This document shows positions 15,699-23,799 of a DNA stretch of 38,244 nt, in pieces; the first letter of the stretch is position 1, and each line of letters begins with the position of its first letter. The position numbers and the translations under genes were made by a program. The notes beneath the pieces were generated by a model. It was not told where the DNA came from. It searched no databases and saw only the letters and a list, made by a program, of their open reading frames with translations. Origin of the DNA: Cyanobacteria bacterium QS_8_64_29 (GTDB taxonomy: Bacteria > Cyanobacteriota > Cyanobacteriia > Cyanobacteriales > Rubidibacteraceae); NCBI GenBank assembly GCA_003022125.1, contig PXQH01000065.1:1-38244 (forward strand). Reading direction: 5' to 3'.

Positions 15699-16124
15699 CT
15701 AGCGGCGCCGATCCAGCCACTGCTGCAGGATGATGGCCGCCGCCTGGCAATCGATGCGGGCTTTGTCCGCCCGCGATCGCGGTTGGGCGGCCATGTTGAG
15801 CTGCTCGCGCGCCTCTAGCGAGCTCAGGCGCTCGTCGACGTAATCCAACGGCATCTCCAGGGTCTTGGCGAGGCGTTGCGCGAACTGCTGCACCTGCCGC
15901 GCTTGCTCGCCCAGAGTGCCGTCCATGCAGTAGGGCAGGCCCACCACCAGAACGCGCGCCCTGCGCTCGGCAACCCACGCTTGCAGCCGTTCCCGATCCT
16001 GAGGAAAAGACTGCCGCTCGATGGTGGTCAGGCCGGTGGCGATCAGCCCCATGCCGTCGCAGCCGGCAACGCCCAACCGCCGCTTGCCCACATCCAATCC
16101 CAGGGCCGATACGCGCTCGGGCAT
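15699..16124 (-). CDS. ruvX: YqgF/RuvX, RNase H-fold nuclease (pre-16S rRNA processing)
   Basis: The product, about 141 residues from the ATG at 16124, has the YqgF fold. The first catalytic Asp is in LGLDVGKRRLGVAGCDGMG, VLVVGLPYCMDGTLGEQARQ is the conserved GLP strand, a Glu lies in YVDERLSSLEARE and the last Asp is in ARIDCQAAAIILQQWL. YqgF-type proteins act in 5'-end maturation of 16S rRNA and were annotated as putative Holliday junction resolvases. The frame is open for 14 codons further upstream, but those overlap the GNAT gene; the chosen ATG is 4 nt after the GNAT stop and has AAGG just upstream. It is followed by rpsO, which suits a ribosome-biogenesis role. Confidence 0.93.
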   Translation of the reverse strand: MPERVSALGLDVGKRRLGVAGCDGMGLIATGLTTIERQSFPQDRERLQAWVAERRARVLVVGLPYCMDGTLGEQARQVQQFAQRLAKTLEMPLDYVDERLSSLEAREQLNMAAQPRSRADKARIDCQAAAIILQQWLDRRR

Positions 16125-16128
16125 GGCC

Positions 16129-17301
16129 TTACCGCGGGGGCAAGCTGTCCGCCGGTTGCGCCGCAATGGCAGCCAGCTCCCGCTCGGTGGGGCGTTTGCG
16201 ATTCGCGCCCACCATGCGGCCGGGAACGGGCGTGCCGCCCCCGGGCTGCAGTCCTTGCAACACCTCCGACAGTTGCAGGCGCGCCAGCGAGTTGGCCTTG
16301 GCTTCCCGCAACTTGTGCCACACCGAGCGCGACATCAGCAGCGTCTGCTCGGTTTGCTGCGCGCCGATTTGCGCCAGGTACGCCTCGCGCTCGGGTTGGT
16401 AGTCGGCCGAGCGCAATTGCAGCACCTGCGCCGGCCGGGCGGCGCGCGCCATGTAGGCCAACAGCTCGGGGTAGAGCCAGGTGTAAGCCGGATGGACGGT
16501 CAGATCGGCAGCTTGCTCGCCGTCGCGCGCCACCTGCAGTTGTAGGTAACCGATGGCAGCTTTGCGCTGCGGCTCGAAGACATAGCCTTGGAGGCGGTGG
16601 CTGGCGTGCCACCACTGCTGCAACTGTTGGGCGGCCGCTTCCCAGGGGCCGGTTTTGAAATCCCGGACGTGGCGATCGAAGGCTTGCCGCAGCAGCGGCG
16701 GCATGGCTGCGGTATCGAGCTGGTAGAGCAGTTGCGCGTCCACGTTGTTGACCGGCAGCAGGTTAGGGAGCTGCGGCTCGCGCTGGGCGAGCTGGGCCAG
16801 CGACTGGGGCGGAATGGCCCAATCGGTCATTTGGGCCAGCGGCTGAAAGCCGTTTTGCCGGTACAGGGCCAGGGTGTCGCGATCGCTGATGTTGACCTCA
16901 AGCAGCCAGGTACGCGCTTCCCCAATCGCTTCCAAGCAGTGTCGGATGAGCTGGCTGCCGACGGTCTGGCGGGAGGCTGCAGCATCCGCCAGCAGGCAGT
17001 CAATTTGCCAGGTGCTGCGCGCTTTGTTCGCAGGCGAGACCTTGATAAAGCCCGCGATTTGCCCGGCGCGCTCCGCTACATAGGCGCGCCAGTCGCGCTG
17101 GGCTGCAGGGGGCAGCCAACGCAAAACGGGCAACACCCTCAGCCAACGCTGCTTTTGCCGCAACCAAGGCTCGGGCGTAGCGCGGCCATCGCCCCCTTCA
17201 GCACTGACGGCCCGGTCCAATAGGGCCTCAATGGCTCCCAAGTCCCGGTACTGCACGGGACGGATCGCCGTTGGGGGGTCCTCAAAGCGGGAGACAGCCA
17301 T
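16129..17301 (-). CDS. GNAT-fold N-acetyltransferase-like protein, two-domain
   Basis: The 390-residue product has an N-terminal GNAT domain: AIRPVQYRDLGAIEALLDRA, AYVAERAGQIAGFIKVSP, a degenerate acetyl-CoA motif SRQTVGSQLIRHCLEAIGEA and LLEVNISDRDTLALYRQNGF (about residues 12-160). A second region of similar size (AAIGYLQLQVARDGEQAADLTVHP, YPELLAYMARAARPAQVLQLR) looks like a weaker second GNAT fold. The Pro/Arg-rich tail is probably disordered. I recall a cyanobacterial family of this length next to ruvX, with no known acceptor. It is the first gene of the run GNAT, ruvX, rpsO, pam68, aroF and overlaps nothing; ruvX starts 4 nt after its stop. Confidence 0.75.
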   Translation of the reverse strand: MAVSRFEDPPTAIRPVQYRDLGAIEALLDRAVSAEGGDGRATPEPWLRQKQRWLRVLPVLRWLPPAAQRDWRAYVAERAGQIAGFIKVSPANKARSTWQIDCLLADAAASRQTVGSQLIRHCLEAIGEARTWLLEVNISDRDTLALYRQNGFQPLAQMTDWAIPPQSLAQLAQREPQLPNLLPVNNVDAQLLYQLDTAAMPPLLRQAFDRHVRDFKTGPWEAAAQQLQQWWHASHRLQGYVFEPQRKAAIGYLQLQVARDGEQAADLTVHPAYTWLYPELLAYMARAARPAQVLQLRSADYQPEREAYLAQIGAQQTEQTLLMSRSVWHKLREAKANSLARLQLSEVLQGLQPGGGTPVPGRMVGANRKRPTERELAAIAAQPADSLPPR

Positions 17302-17472
17302 AGAGATGCAGCTCGGCGAGGGTGCGGCGCAGCTACCTTTATCCTAACGGCTTCCAGCGGTTCCAAGGGGCCATGTGGCGGGGAGCAGCCGTGCTAGCTT
17401 AGTCCCGGCAATGGCGCGGGGCAGTTACGATCGCCGCAACTGGCTAAGGGACTACCGGTAGCTGTCCCTTGA

Positions 17473-17491
17473 TGTAAAGATACATTAAACT
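17473..17491 (+). promoter_or_regulatory. AT-rich palindrome and possible -10 box upstream of cruF
   Basis: TGTAAAGATACA (17473-17484) is an inverted repeat, TGTA-AAGA-TACA, that runs into TACATT and TAAACT, either of which could be a -10 element, 49-59 nt before the cruF ATG. The spacing does not fit the NtcA site GTAN8TAC. A purine-rich GGGAGGA at 17523-17529 is the Shine-Dalgarno. No good -35 box is seen. The rest of 17302-17539 shows nothing else recognisable. Confidence 0.4.
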
Positions 17492-17539
17492 ACACGTCCC
17501 AGTGGGGACCCGCTTGCGGGTTGGGAGGACGCATCGCAC

Positions 17540-18451
17540 ATGGCACGATTGTTGCTTTGGGAACGCCTGCTATTGGGCGGTCACTTGTTTTTGTTGGCTT
17601 TCGGCTTGGCGGGGTTGTTGTGGGTGCTTCCCCAGCCCCAAATCGTCGCTAGCTTGCCCGCTTGGGCTCAGGTGGCATTCGATTGGTCGATGGCGGGCGG
17701 CGGCGCTGCCTACATGGTTCTGGGGGCGGCAGCCGTATTGCTCTATACCTGGCGCCAGTTAGGCGCCTGGCACGCGCTGACGTTTCTGCTGGCGGCCAGT
17801 GCCATCTCGCTGGGCAGCGAGCTCTGGGGAACGAGTTCGGGCCTGCCGTTCGGCGAGTACCGCTACCTCAGCGGCCTGGGCTACAAAATTGCCGGCTTGG
17901 TGCCGTTTACCATCCCGCTGTCTTGGTTCTACCTGGGCTTGGTTAGCTATGTCCTGGGACGCGCTGCCCTCGAGCGCGGGAACCTGCCGCGCTGGGGCCA
18001 GCGCGCTGGCGCGATCGCCATCGGCGCGTCGCTGCTAACGGGTTGGGACTTGGTGCTGGATCCCGCCATGACCCAAGCCACCGTCCCGTTTTGGGTCTGG
18101 GAGCAGCCCGGTGCCCTGTTCGGCATGCCCTATCAGAATTTGCTGGGCTGGTGGCTGACTGGGGCTGCTTTTATGCTTGTTGCCAGCCTGCTGTGGCAGC
18201 GCCGCCCCACGGGCATGCCGCGCAAGCCGGGCTTACCGTTGGTCGTCTACATCAGCAACCTGGCCTTTGGCGCCGTGCTGAGCTTAGCTGCTGGCCTTTG
18301 GGTTCCGGTGGTGCTGGCCGCCGTCCTGGCAATCCTGCCAGCTGGGGCACTGTACGCGATCGCGGCGCGCGCTCCCGAGCGCCATTCCATCGGCTCGCAA
18401 GGGGGGCTCCAGAGCGGCCCAGAAACGCCAGCCCAAGCCCTCTCCGAATAG
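17540..18451 (+). CDS. cruF: Carotenoid 1',2'-hydratase CruF (gamma-carotene 1'-hydroxylase)
   Basis: The 303-residue integral membrane protein has about seven or eight hydrophobic segments. The family signature ISLGSELWGTSSGLPFGEYR, then YLSGLGYKIAGLVPFTIPLS and TGWDLVLDPAMTQATVPFW, identifies the DUF422/CruF family. It hydrates the psi end of gamma-carotene derivatives on the way to myxol-type carotenoids. Conserved acidic residues in SELWG and WDLVLDP are the likely catalytic or metal sites. The gene is followed 6 nt later by cruG, the glycosyltransferase of the same pathway, so the two form an operon making myxoxanthophyll glycosides, which stabilise the thylakoid and outer membranes. The hydrophilic C-terminal 25 residues appear disordered. 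Confidence 0.93.
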   Translation: MARLLLWERLLLGGHLFLLAFGLAGLLWVLPQPQIVASLPAWAQVAFDWSMAGGGAAYMVLGAAAVLLYTWRQLGAWHALTFLLAASAISLGSELWGTSSGLPFGEYRYLSGLGYKIAGLVPFTIPLSWFYLGLVSYVLGRAALERGNLPRWGQRAGAIAIGASLLTGWDLVLDPAMTQATVPFWVWEQPGALFGMPYQNLLGWWLTGAAFMLVASLLWQRRPTGMPRKPGLPLVVYISNLAFGAVLSLAAGLWVPVVLAAVLAILPAGALYAIAARAPERHSIGSQGGLQSGPETPAQALSE

Positions 18452-18457
18452 CGCGCC

Positions 18458-19663
18458 ATGCTTGCTGTGGCGAGCGAGGCCGTCGCGGGAGCAGCCGCCT
18501 GGGGGCTGCTGCTGCTGCAGTTGCCGGCAGCGGCCATCCTGCTGTCTCGATTGCTAGCTGGCGTGCGGCGGGCGCCTCCCATTGCCCCAGTAACGGCTGC
18601 CTCCGCCCTCAGCGGGGCTGCCAGCGCAATCGTGCCGACGCGCAACGAGGCCCAGCGCCTGCCGCCTTGCCTGCAGGGCCTGAGCCGCCAGGGACCTGAG
18701 CTGCGCGAGGCCATCGTCGTCGACAGTCACTCGCAAGATGGCACGCCCGAGCTCGTGCGGGCGGCGCAGTCGCGCGATCCGCGCTTGCAGCTGGTTGACG
18801 AGGGGCAGCTCCCAATCGGCTGGATCGGCCGACCGTGGGCCCTGCAGGTGGGTTTTGGGGCTAGCTCGCCCCATAGCGACTGGATCGTGGGCATCGATGC
18901 CGACACGCAACCGCAACCCGGCGCCATTGCCGGCGCCATCGCCACCGCGCAAGCCTACGACTGCGACGTGCTCTCGCTCTCGCCGCGCTTTATCTTACAA
19001 ACGCCAGGCGAGTGGTGGTTGCAACCGGCCCTGCTGGTCGCGCTGCTCTACCGCTGCGATTTGGACGGCCGGCCACCGCAGCGCCCGGAGCGCGCCATGG
19101 CCAACGGCCAGTGCTTGCTTGCCCGCCGGTCGGTGCTGGCGCAGTTGGGGGGCTACAGCAGTGCCGCTGCCTCATTTTGCGATGATGTCACCCTCGCGCG
19201 CAACGCCGCCGCGCGCGGCTTCCGGGTGGGATTTTTCGATGGCCGCCGCGTCCTCAAAGTCCGCATGTACGAGGGCGCCCGCGAAACGTGGCATGAGTGG
19301 GGGCGTTCGCTGGACCTCCAGGACGCCTGCTCGCGCGCTCAACTCTGGGCGGATGTGGGGCTGTTGCTGGGGGTGCAGGGCCTGCCGCTACCGGTGATGG
19401 TGCTGGTGCTGACCGCCGTGGCGGTTGGGCTGGCCCCGCTGCCAGTGCTGGCCGTTGCCGGTCTCAACGGCGGGCTGCTGGCGGTCCGCTTGGGGCTGCT
19501 GGCCGCAATCGCGCCTTGCTACGAGTGGGCAACGGGCGGCCGCTGGCCGGGGTGGCCGTTTTGGCTCTCGCCGCTGGCCGATCCGCTGGCCGTGCTGCGC
19601 GTGGGCCTATCGGCCGCGACGCGGCCCACCCAATGGCGCGGCCGCATTTATTCCGCCCCTTGA
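18458..19663 (+). CDS. cruG: 2'-O-glycosyltransferase CruG (GT2 family)
   Basis: The 401-residue product has one N-terminal membrane helix, a GT2 catalytic domain and two or three C-terminal hydrophobic helices. Visible GT-A motifs are SAIVPTRNEAQRLPPCLQGL, AIVVDSHSQDGTPELVRAA, DWIVGIDADTQPQPG (DxD), the acceptor region MANGQCLLARRSVLAQLGGY and SFCDDVTLARNAAARGFRVG. CruG attaches the sugar (commonly fucose or another hexose) to the 2'-hydroxyl of myxol. Identification rests on these motifs plus its position 6 nt after cruF. The 3' end overlaps the convergent rnhA gene by 16 nt. Sugar specificity cannot be predicted. Confidence 0.9.
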   Translation: MLAVASEAVAGAAAWGLLLLQLPAAAILLSRLLAGVRRAPPIAPVTAASALSGAASAIVPTRNEAQRLPPCLQGLSRQGPELREAIVVDSHSQDGTPELVRAAQSRDPRLQLVDEGQLPIGWIGRPWALQVGFGASSPHSDWIVGIDADTQPQPGAIAGAIATAQAYDCDVLSLSPRFILQTPGEWWLQPALLVALLYRCDLDGRPPQRPERAMANGQCLLARRSVLAQLGGYSSAAASFCDDVTLARNAAARGFRVGFFDGRRVLKVRMYEGARETWHEWGRSLDLQDACSRAQLWADVGLLLGVQGLPLPVMVLVLTAVAVGLAPLPVLAVAGLNGGLLAVRLGLLAAIAPCYEWATGGRWPGWPFWLSPLADPLAVLRVGLSAATRPTQWRGRIYSAP

Positions 19664-20145
19664 GGCTGGGCCAGGGGCGGCGGTTGGCCCAGGGCAAAGC
19701 CGCGCGCGATGCGATCGCAGCGCTCGTTGCCTGGGGCGCCGCTGTGACTGCGGACGTGGCGCCAGCGCACCAGCGGCGAGTTGAGCCCGTCGAGGCGCTG
19801 CCACAGGTCGCTGTTGCGGACGGGGCTGCCGCGCGCCGTTTTCCACTGGTTGCGCTTCCAGCCGGCCAACCACTGGGTGATGCCTTTGTAGACGTACTCG
19901 CTGTCGGTGTAGAGCGGCACGGGCTCAGCCGGCGGGGAGGCGGCGAGCAACTGCAGGGCTGCCTCGGCCGCTTGCATCTCCATGCGGTTGTTGGTGGTGT
20001 TGGCCTCGGCACCGCCGAGCTCGTAGACCGTACCGTCGCTAAAGTAAACCACCACGCCCCATCCGCCCGGACCGGGATTGCCCGAGCAGGCGCCATCGGT
20101 GTAGATGCTCGCGATGGGCTTGGGCGGCATAGCGGCATGGGTCAT
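19648..20145 (-). CDS. rnhA: Ribonuclease HI
   Basis: The 165-residue product cleaves RNA in RNA-DNA hybrids. All catalytic residues are present: Asp17 in SIYTDGACSGNPGPGGWG, Glu56 in TTNNRMEMQAAEAAL, Asp81 in LYTDSEYVYKGITQWL, His134 in VRSHSGAPGNERCDRIA, and Asp144 in the same block. The handle-region basic residues (WKRNQWKTARG) are kept. The C-terminus has a Pro-rich tail of about 15 residues beyond the usual fold. The ATG at 20145 is used; one at 20130 (MPPKPIASIYT) is also possible. It converges with cruG (16-nt overlap) and diverges from dnaX, with about 78 nt between starts. Confidence 0.96.
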   Translation of the reverse strand: MTHAAMPPKPIASIYTDGACSGNPGPGGWGVVVYFSDGTVYELGGAEANTTNNRMEMQAAEAALQLLAASPPAEPVPLYTDSEYVYKGITQWLAGWKRNQWKTARGSPVRNSDLWQRLDGLNSPLVRWRHVRSHSGAPGNERCDRIARGFALGQPPPLAQPQGAE

Positions 20146-20223
20146 AGGACGCTGCTAGGGTGAGAGCACATTGCTCATCTGCCCCTTTAGGGTAGCGGTC
20201 TGCCGCTGGGCAGCGCGCGGCCC

Positions 20224-22203
20224 ATGGCTTACCAGCCGCTCCACCACAAGTACCGGCCCCAACAGTTCGGCGATCTGGTGGGGCAAGCGGCGATCGCGGC
20301 CACGCTGAGCCGGGCCGTCGAAACCCAGCGCATCGCACCTGCCTACCTGTTTGCCGGCCCGCACGGCACGGGCAAAACCTCCTCAGCCCGCATCCTGGCC
20401 AAATCGCTCAACTGCCAAGCGAGCGAGGCCCCTACCCCCCATCCCTGCGGGCAATGCCAGTCCTGCCAGGCCGTCGCGCGCGATGCCTCGCTCGATGTCG
20501 TCGAGATTGACGCCGCCAGCAACACCGGCGTCGACAGCATCCGCGAGACGATCGAGCAGGCCCAATTTGCCCCCGTAGGGGGGCGCTACAAGCTCTACAT
20601 TATCGACGAAGTCCAAATGCTGAGCGTGGCGGCCTTCAACGCGCTGCTCAAAACGCTGGAGGAGCCGCCCGCGCACGTCACCTTCATCCTGGCGACCACC
20701 GATCCGCAGCGGGTCCTGCCAACCGTCGTCTCGCGCTGCCAGCGCTTTGACTTTCGCCGCATCCCCGATGCAGCCATGGTCGAGCACTTGGGCGCGATCG
20801 CGCAGCAGGAAGGCATCGACATTCGCGAGGGCGGGCTCGAAGCCATCGCCCAGCTCGCCCGAGGGGGGGTGCGCGATGCCGAAAGCCTGCTGGATCAGGT
20901 GAGCTTGCTGAGCGGTCCCATCGAACGCGAGCAAGTTTGGGAGCTGGTCGGTGCCATTCCGGAAGCAGAACTGCTGGCGTTGCTGCGCGCGCTGCGAAGC
21001 GGCGATGCGGCAGCTGCACTCCAACAGTGCCGCACCCTGACCGATCGCGGCCGCGAACCGGCGATCGCGCTGCAGAGTTTGGCCGGCCTGCTGCGCGATT
21101 TGCTGGCGGCCAAGGCGGCCCCGGATCGACCCGAGCTCGCTGGGGTGACTGACTCAAGCTGGCAGGCGCTGTGCCAAGAGGCCCAGTTTTGGTCCATGGC
21201 GGCCATCCTGGAGGGGCAGCAGCACCTGCAGCGCTACCAGGGGCAGGTCAAAAACGCGACGCAGCCGCAGCTGTGGCTGGAAGTGACGGTTTTGAGCCTG
21301 CTATCGGGCGATTCTGAGGGGACGCAACCAGCCGTGCCTTCCGGTGATCGCGCAGAGAGCCTGCCATCGGATCGACCGAACGCAACCGCCCCATCACCAG
21401 CCCCGGCCGTCGATGCGCCGGCACTGCAACCCACCGAAGCCAGTGCCACTGTGCCGGCCCCATCGGCTGTCGCTGAGGCCGATGCGCCTGAGGCAACTCC
21501 CGAGGCAGACAGTGCTCCCGCTAGCGCTGCGGCAACCACCGCACCCGAGCCCGAGTCTCCCTCGGCGACCCAGGAATCGGATGCAGTTCCTGCCGCTCCA
21601 TCGCCGCCCAACAGCGACGCCGAGTTGCAGCAGCTGTGGCAGCAGGTTCTCGAGCACCTGCAGCCGCACGCGACGCAGGCCCTGGTCAAACAACACTGCA
21701 AGCTCCTGCACTGCGATGGGCAAAGCGCCCGAGTGGGGGTGCGCAATCAAAACCTGCTCAAGATGGCGCAGGGCAAAAAGCGCAACCTCGAGGAGGCTTT
21801 TGCAGCCGTCTGGCCGGATGGCGTTAGCCTCTCGTTCGAGGTGGCAGCGCTCGAGCACCCGAGCGAATCCGCGCAATCCCAGGCTAAGCCCTCAGCTGAG
21901 GCTGGGCCCACGCAGGTTGCGCCGGTCGCCACCGCTGCCCCCGCTACCGACACCGAGCGCAAATCCTCCCCGAGCGAGGCGCCTAGCGCCGCTAGCGAGC
22001 CGACTGAAACTGCCGATGCTGCCGAGCCAGCTGATGCGCTAGAACAGGCAACCCAAACGCTGGCCGATTTTTTCCAAGGGGAGGTCGTGGCGCTGGAAGC
22101 GCCGCCACCGGCCGCCGACTGGGAGCAAGCGGACGGCCCCGACACCAGCCCTCAGCCGCCCTCGGACTCAGAGCAGGCAACCGACTCGGAAGTCCCGTTT
22201 TGA
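20224..22203 (+). CDS. dnaX: DNA polymerase III subunit gamma/tau
   Basis: The clamp-loader ATPase loads the sliding clamp at the replication fork. The 659-residue product opens with YQPLHHKYRPQQFGDLVGQ, followed by Walker A in FAGPHGTGKTSSARILAK (about residues 43-60), a zinc-binding CGQCQSC cluster (about 75-86), Walker B/DExx IIDEVQMLSVAAFNALLKTL, and the sensor and arginine-finger motif TTDPQRVLPTVVSRCQRFDF. Domain III follows (WELVGAIPEAELLALLRALR). Residues about 370-465 and 540-655 are Ala/Pro/Ser/Glu-rich and probably disordered, flanking a tau-like DNA-binding block (QLWQQVLEHLQPHATQALVK). No intein interrupts the ATPase, unlike in some cyanobacteria. Its last 52 nt overlap the convergent glycosyltransferase gene. 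Confidence 0.96.
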   Translation: MAYQPLHHKYRPQQFGDLVGQAAIAATLSRAVETQRIAPAYLFAGPHGTGKTSSARILAKSLNCQASEAPTPHPCGQCQSCQAVARDASLDVVEIDAASNTGVDSIRETIEQAQFAPVGGRYKLYIIDEVQMLSVAAFNALLKTLEEPPAHVTFILATTDPQRVLPTVVSRCQRFDFRRIPDAAMVEHLGAIAQQEGIDIREGGLEAIAQLARGGVRDAESLLDQVSLLSGPIEREQVWELVGAIPEAELLALLRALRSGDAAAALQQCRTLTDRGREPAIALQSLAGLLRDLLAAKAAPDRPELAGVTDSSWQALCQEAQFWSMAAILEGQQHLQRYQGQVKNATQPQLWLEVTVLSLLSGDSEGTQPAVPSGDRAESLPSDRPNATAPSPAPAVDAPALQPTEASATVPAPSAVAEADAPEATPEADSAPASAAATTAPEPESPSATQESDAVPAAPSPPNSDAELQQLWQQVLEHLQPHATQALVKQHCKLLHCDGQSARVGVRNQNLLKMAQGKKRNLEEAFAAVWPDGVSLSFEVAALEHPSESAQSQAKPSAEAGPTQVAPVATAAPATDTERKSSPSEAPSAASEPTETADAAEPADALEQATQTLADFFQGEVVALEAPPPAADWEQADGPDTSPQPPSDSEQATDSEVPF

Positions 22204-23588
22204 GCGGGCCCTTGATGGGGCATTTTGATCCAGTTGAGGCGCTTGGGTTGAACGGCCATGCGGGCAGTAACAGCTGCCATGACGGGCACCCAGTGCAGCA
22301 TGTAGGCGTTGCCCCACAGGATGGTGGCCCAATCGGCCAGCGGCGTGGGCTTGGCCCCGGCAGGTTGGCTGCGGCGCAACCCGGCCGCGGTCGCCCAAAC
22401 CGATACCCCGACCAGCAGCAGCGTCAGGGGGGCCAGCAGGGGCTGGCGCTGCTGCAGCAGCGCTGCGAGCAAATCTGGCACGGCGGCCATGGGCAGCAAG
22501 TACTGCACGACCAAAAACGCGAGCAGGTCGAGGCGTTTGGTTGCGCCCAACTGCGGGGACCGAACCAGGGACTGCCAGTAGTCGAGAAAGCGCTGGTAGC
22601 CGCCCTCCGCCCAGCGATTGCGCTGGTGCCAAAGCGAGCGCAGCGCCGTAACTCCTTCCTCGGTAACAGCCGGGTCGTTCAAAAACCGGACGTTCCAGCG
22701 GTTCAGATGCAGCTGCAGCGATAGGTCCAAATCGTCGGTGAGGGTGCTTTCGTTCCAGCCGCCGCACTGGGCCAGCGCGCGGCGCTTAACGAACTGACCG
22801 TTGCCTCGCAGCTCGCCGATCCCGCTTGCAGCAGTCCGCTGCTGTTGAAAATAGCTATCCAGCGCCATCTCGGCGGCTTGCGCGCGCGTCCAGCCATTGC
22901 AGGTGGCATTGACGATCGCCTTGCGCACTTGGACGGCGCCCGTTTGCGGGGCCTCAAACTGCGGCACGACCCAGCGCAGCAGCTCGGGGGAGACGCGGGC
23001 ATCCGCATCAAAGACCGCAACGATCTCGCCGCGCGCGCGACCCAACGCCTGGTTGAGCGCTCCCGATTTGCCGCCCTGGGCGCCAATGGGCCGGTGCAGC
23101 ACCTGGAGCTGCGCGCGCTCGTCAGCCATCGCATCCAGCAGCGCTCCCGTGCCGTCCGTGCTGCCATCATCGATGGCCCAAACCTCGTAGCGATGGGCCG
23201 GATAGTCCAAATCGCACAGCTGCTCGAGCGTGCCGCCAATCGCGGCAGCTTCGTTGCGCGCGGCGACCAAAATCGAGACGAACGGGGCGCTGGCATCGTG
23301 GGGCAGCGGTGGGGCACTGGCTGGCGGCAGTGCCAGCACCAAGCGCACCAAGTAGGCGGCCAGCGCAGCCGTTGCGCCCCAAATGAGCCACGCTCCCCAG
23401 GCAACCCAATGGAGCCCGAGCGTTACGCTCCAGACGATCATTAAAACTAGAGCCGCTTTGCGCCGGCGGCCGCCGGCCTCTACCGCTGCTTTCCCTGGCT
23501 GGATGGCTGCCTCGCTTGCGCTTGGGGCCCCATCGGTTAAGTGCGGACCGATGGGATCGAGCTCCTGGGAAGGCTCGTTCTCTGGCAT
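22152..23588 (-). CDS. mgdA: GT2 glycosyltransferase, probable monoglucosyldiacylglycerol synthase MgdA
   Basis: The 478-residue membrane protein has two N-terminal helices after a basic GRRRKAALVLM segment, a GT2 domain and three or four C-terminal helices. Catalytic motifs are SILVAARNEAAAIGGTLEQL, AIDDGSTDGTGALLDAM (near residue 139), VAVFDADARVSPEL (near 193), STLTDDLDLSLQLHLN (near 281) and the QRNRW motif (near 321). Length, the N-terminal ELDPIGP segment and these motifs fit the cyanobacterial enzyme (Sll1377 type) that glucosylates diacylglycerol as the first step of galactolipid synthesis. A processive cellulose-synthase-like GT2 is the alternative. It overlaps the 3' end of dnaX by 52 nt. 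It diverges from the desaturase/SDR gene across 211 nt containing an AT-rich promoter-like patch. Confidence 0.8.
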   Translation of the reverse strand: MPENEPSQELDPIGPHLTDGAPSASEAAIQPGKAAVEAGGRRRKAALVLMIVWSVTLGLHWVAWGAWLIWGATAALAAYLVRLVLALPPASAPPLPHDASAPFVSILVAARNEAAAIGGTLEQLCDLDYPAHRYEVWAIDDGSTDGTGALLDAMADERAQLQVLHRPIGAQGGKSGALNQALGRARGEIVAVFDADARVSPELLRWVVPQFEAPQTGAVQVRKAIVNATCNGWTRAQAAEMALDSYFQQQRTAASGIGELRGNGQFVKRRALAQCGGWNESTLTDDLDLSLQLHLNRWNVRFLNDPAVTEEGVTALRSLWHQRNRWAEGGYQRFLDYWQSLVRSPQLGATKRLDLLAFLVVQYLLPMAAVPDLLAALLQQRQPLLAPLTLLLVGVSVWATAAGLRRSQPAGAKPTPLADWATILWGNAYMLHWVPVMAAVTARMAVQPKRLNWIKMPHQGPAQNGTSESVACSESEGG

Positions 23589-23663
23589 AAGTTGGGGAAC
23601 TGCTAGCTACAAGCGTGGCAATGCCGCAGCTAGCAAGCGGCAGCTTCCGGACGACAGCGAAAA

Positions 23664-23671
23664 ATTATAAT
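23664..23671. promoter_or_regulatory. Palindromic ATTATAAT, possible shared -10 of divergent genes
   Basis: ATTATAAT contains TATAAT on both strands, 76 nt before the minus-strand glycosyltransferase start and 129 nt before the plus-strand desaturase/SDR start, in an AT-rich island within GC-rich sequence. No good -35 hexamer is seen for either direction. The rest of 23589-23799 shows nothing else recognisable. Confidence 0.35.
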
Positions 23672-23799
23672 TTAGGACACCGCTGGCAGGGAGCAATGCC
23701 CCAGCCACTAGCAGGCGCGCTGCAGGGCAGCTTGATGCTATTTTAGCTTCGCCTGGCTCTAGCCTCGGCTTCGGCAACCTAGCGACGGTCAGCGCAACC

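Noticed and set aside
17473-17484. NtcA binding site upstream of cruF
   Set aside because: The palindrome has four bases between GTA and TAC, not the eight required.
20224-22203. Intein in dnaX
   Set aside because: Some cyanobacterial dnaX genes carry inteins, but the ATPase domain here runs uninterrupted through Walker A, Walker B and the SRC motif.
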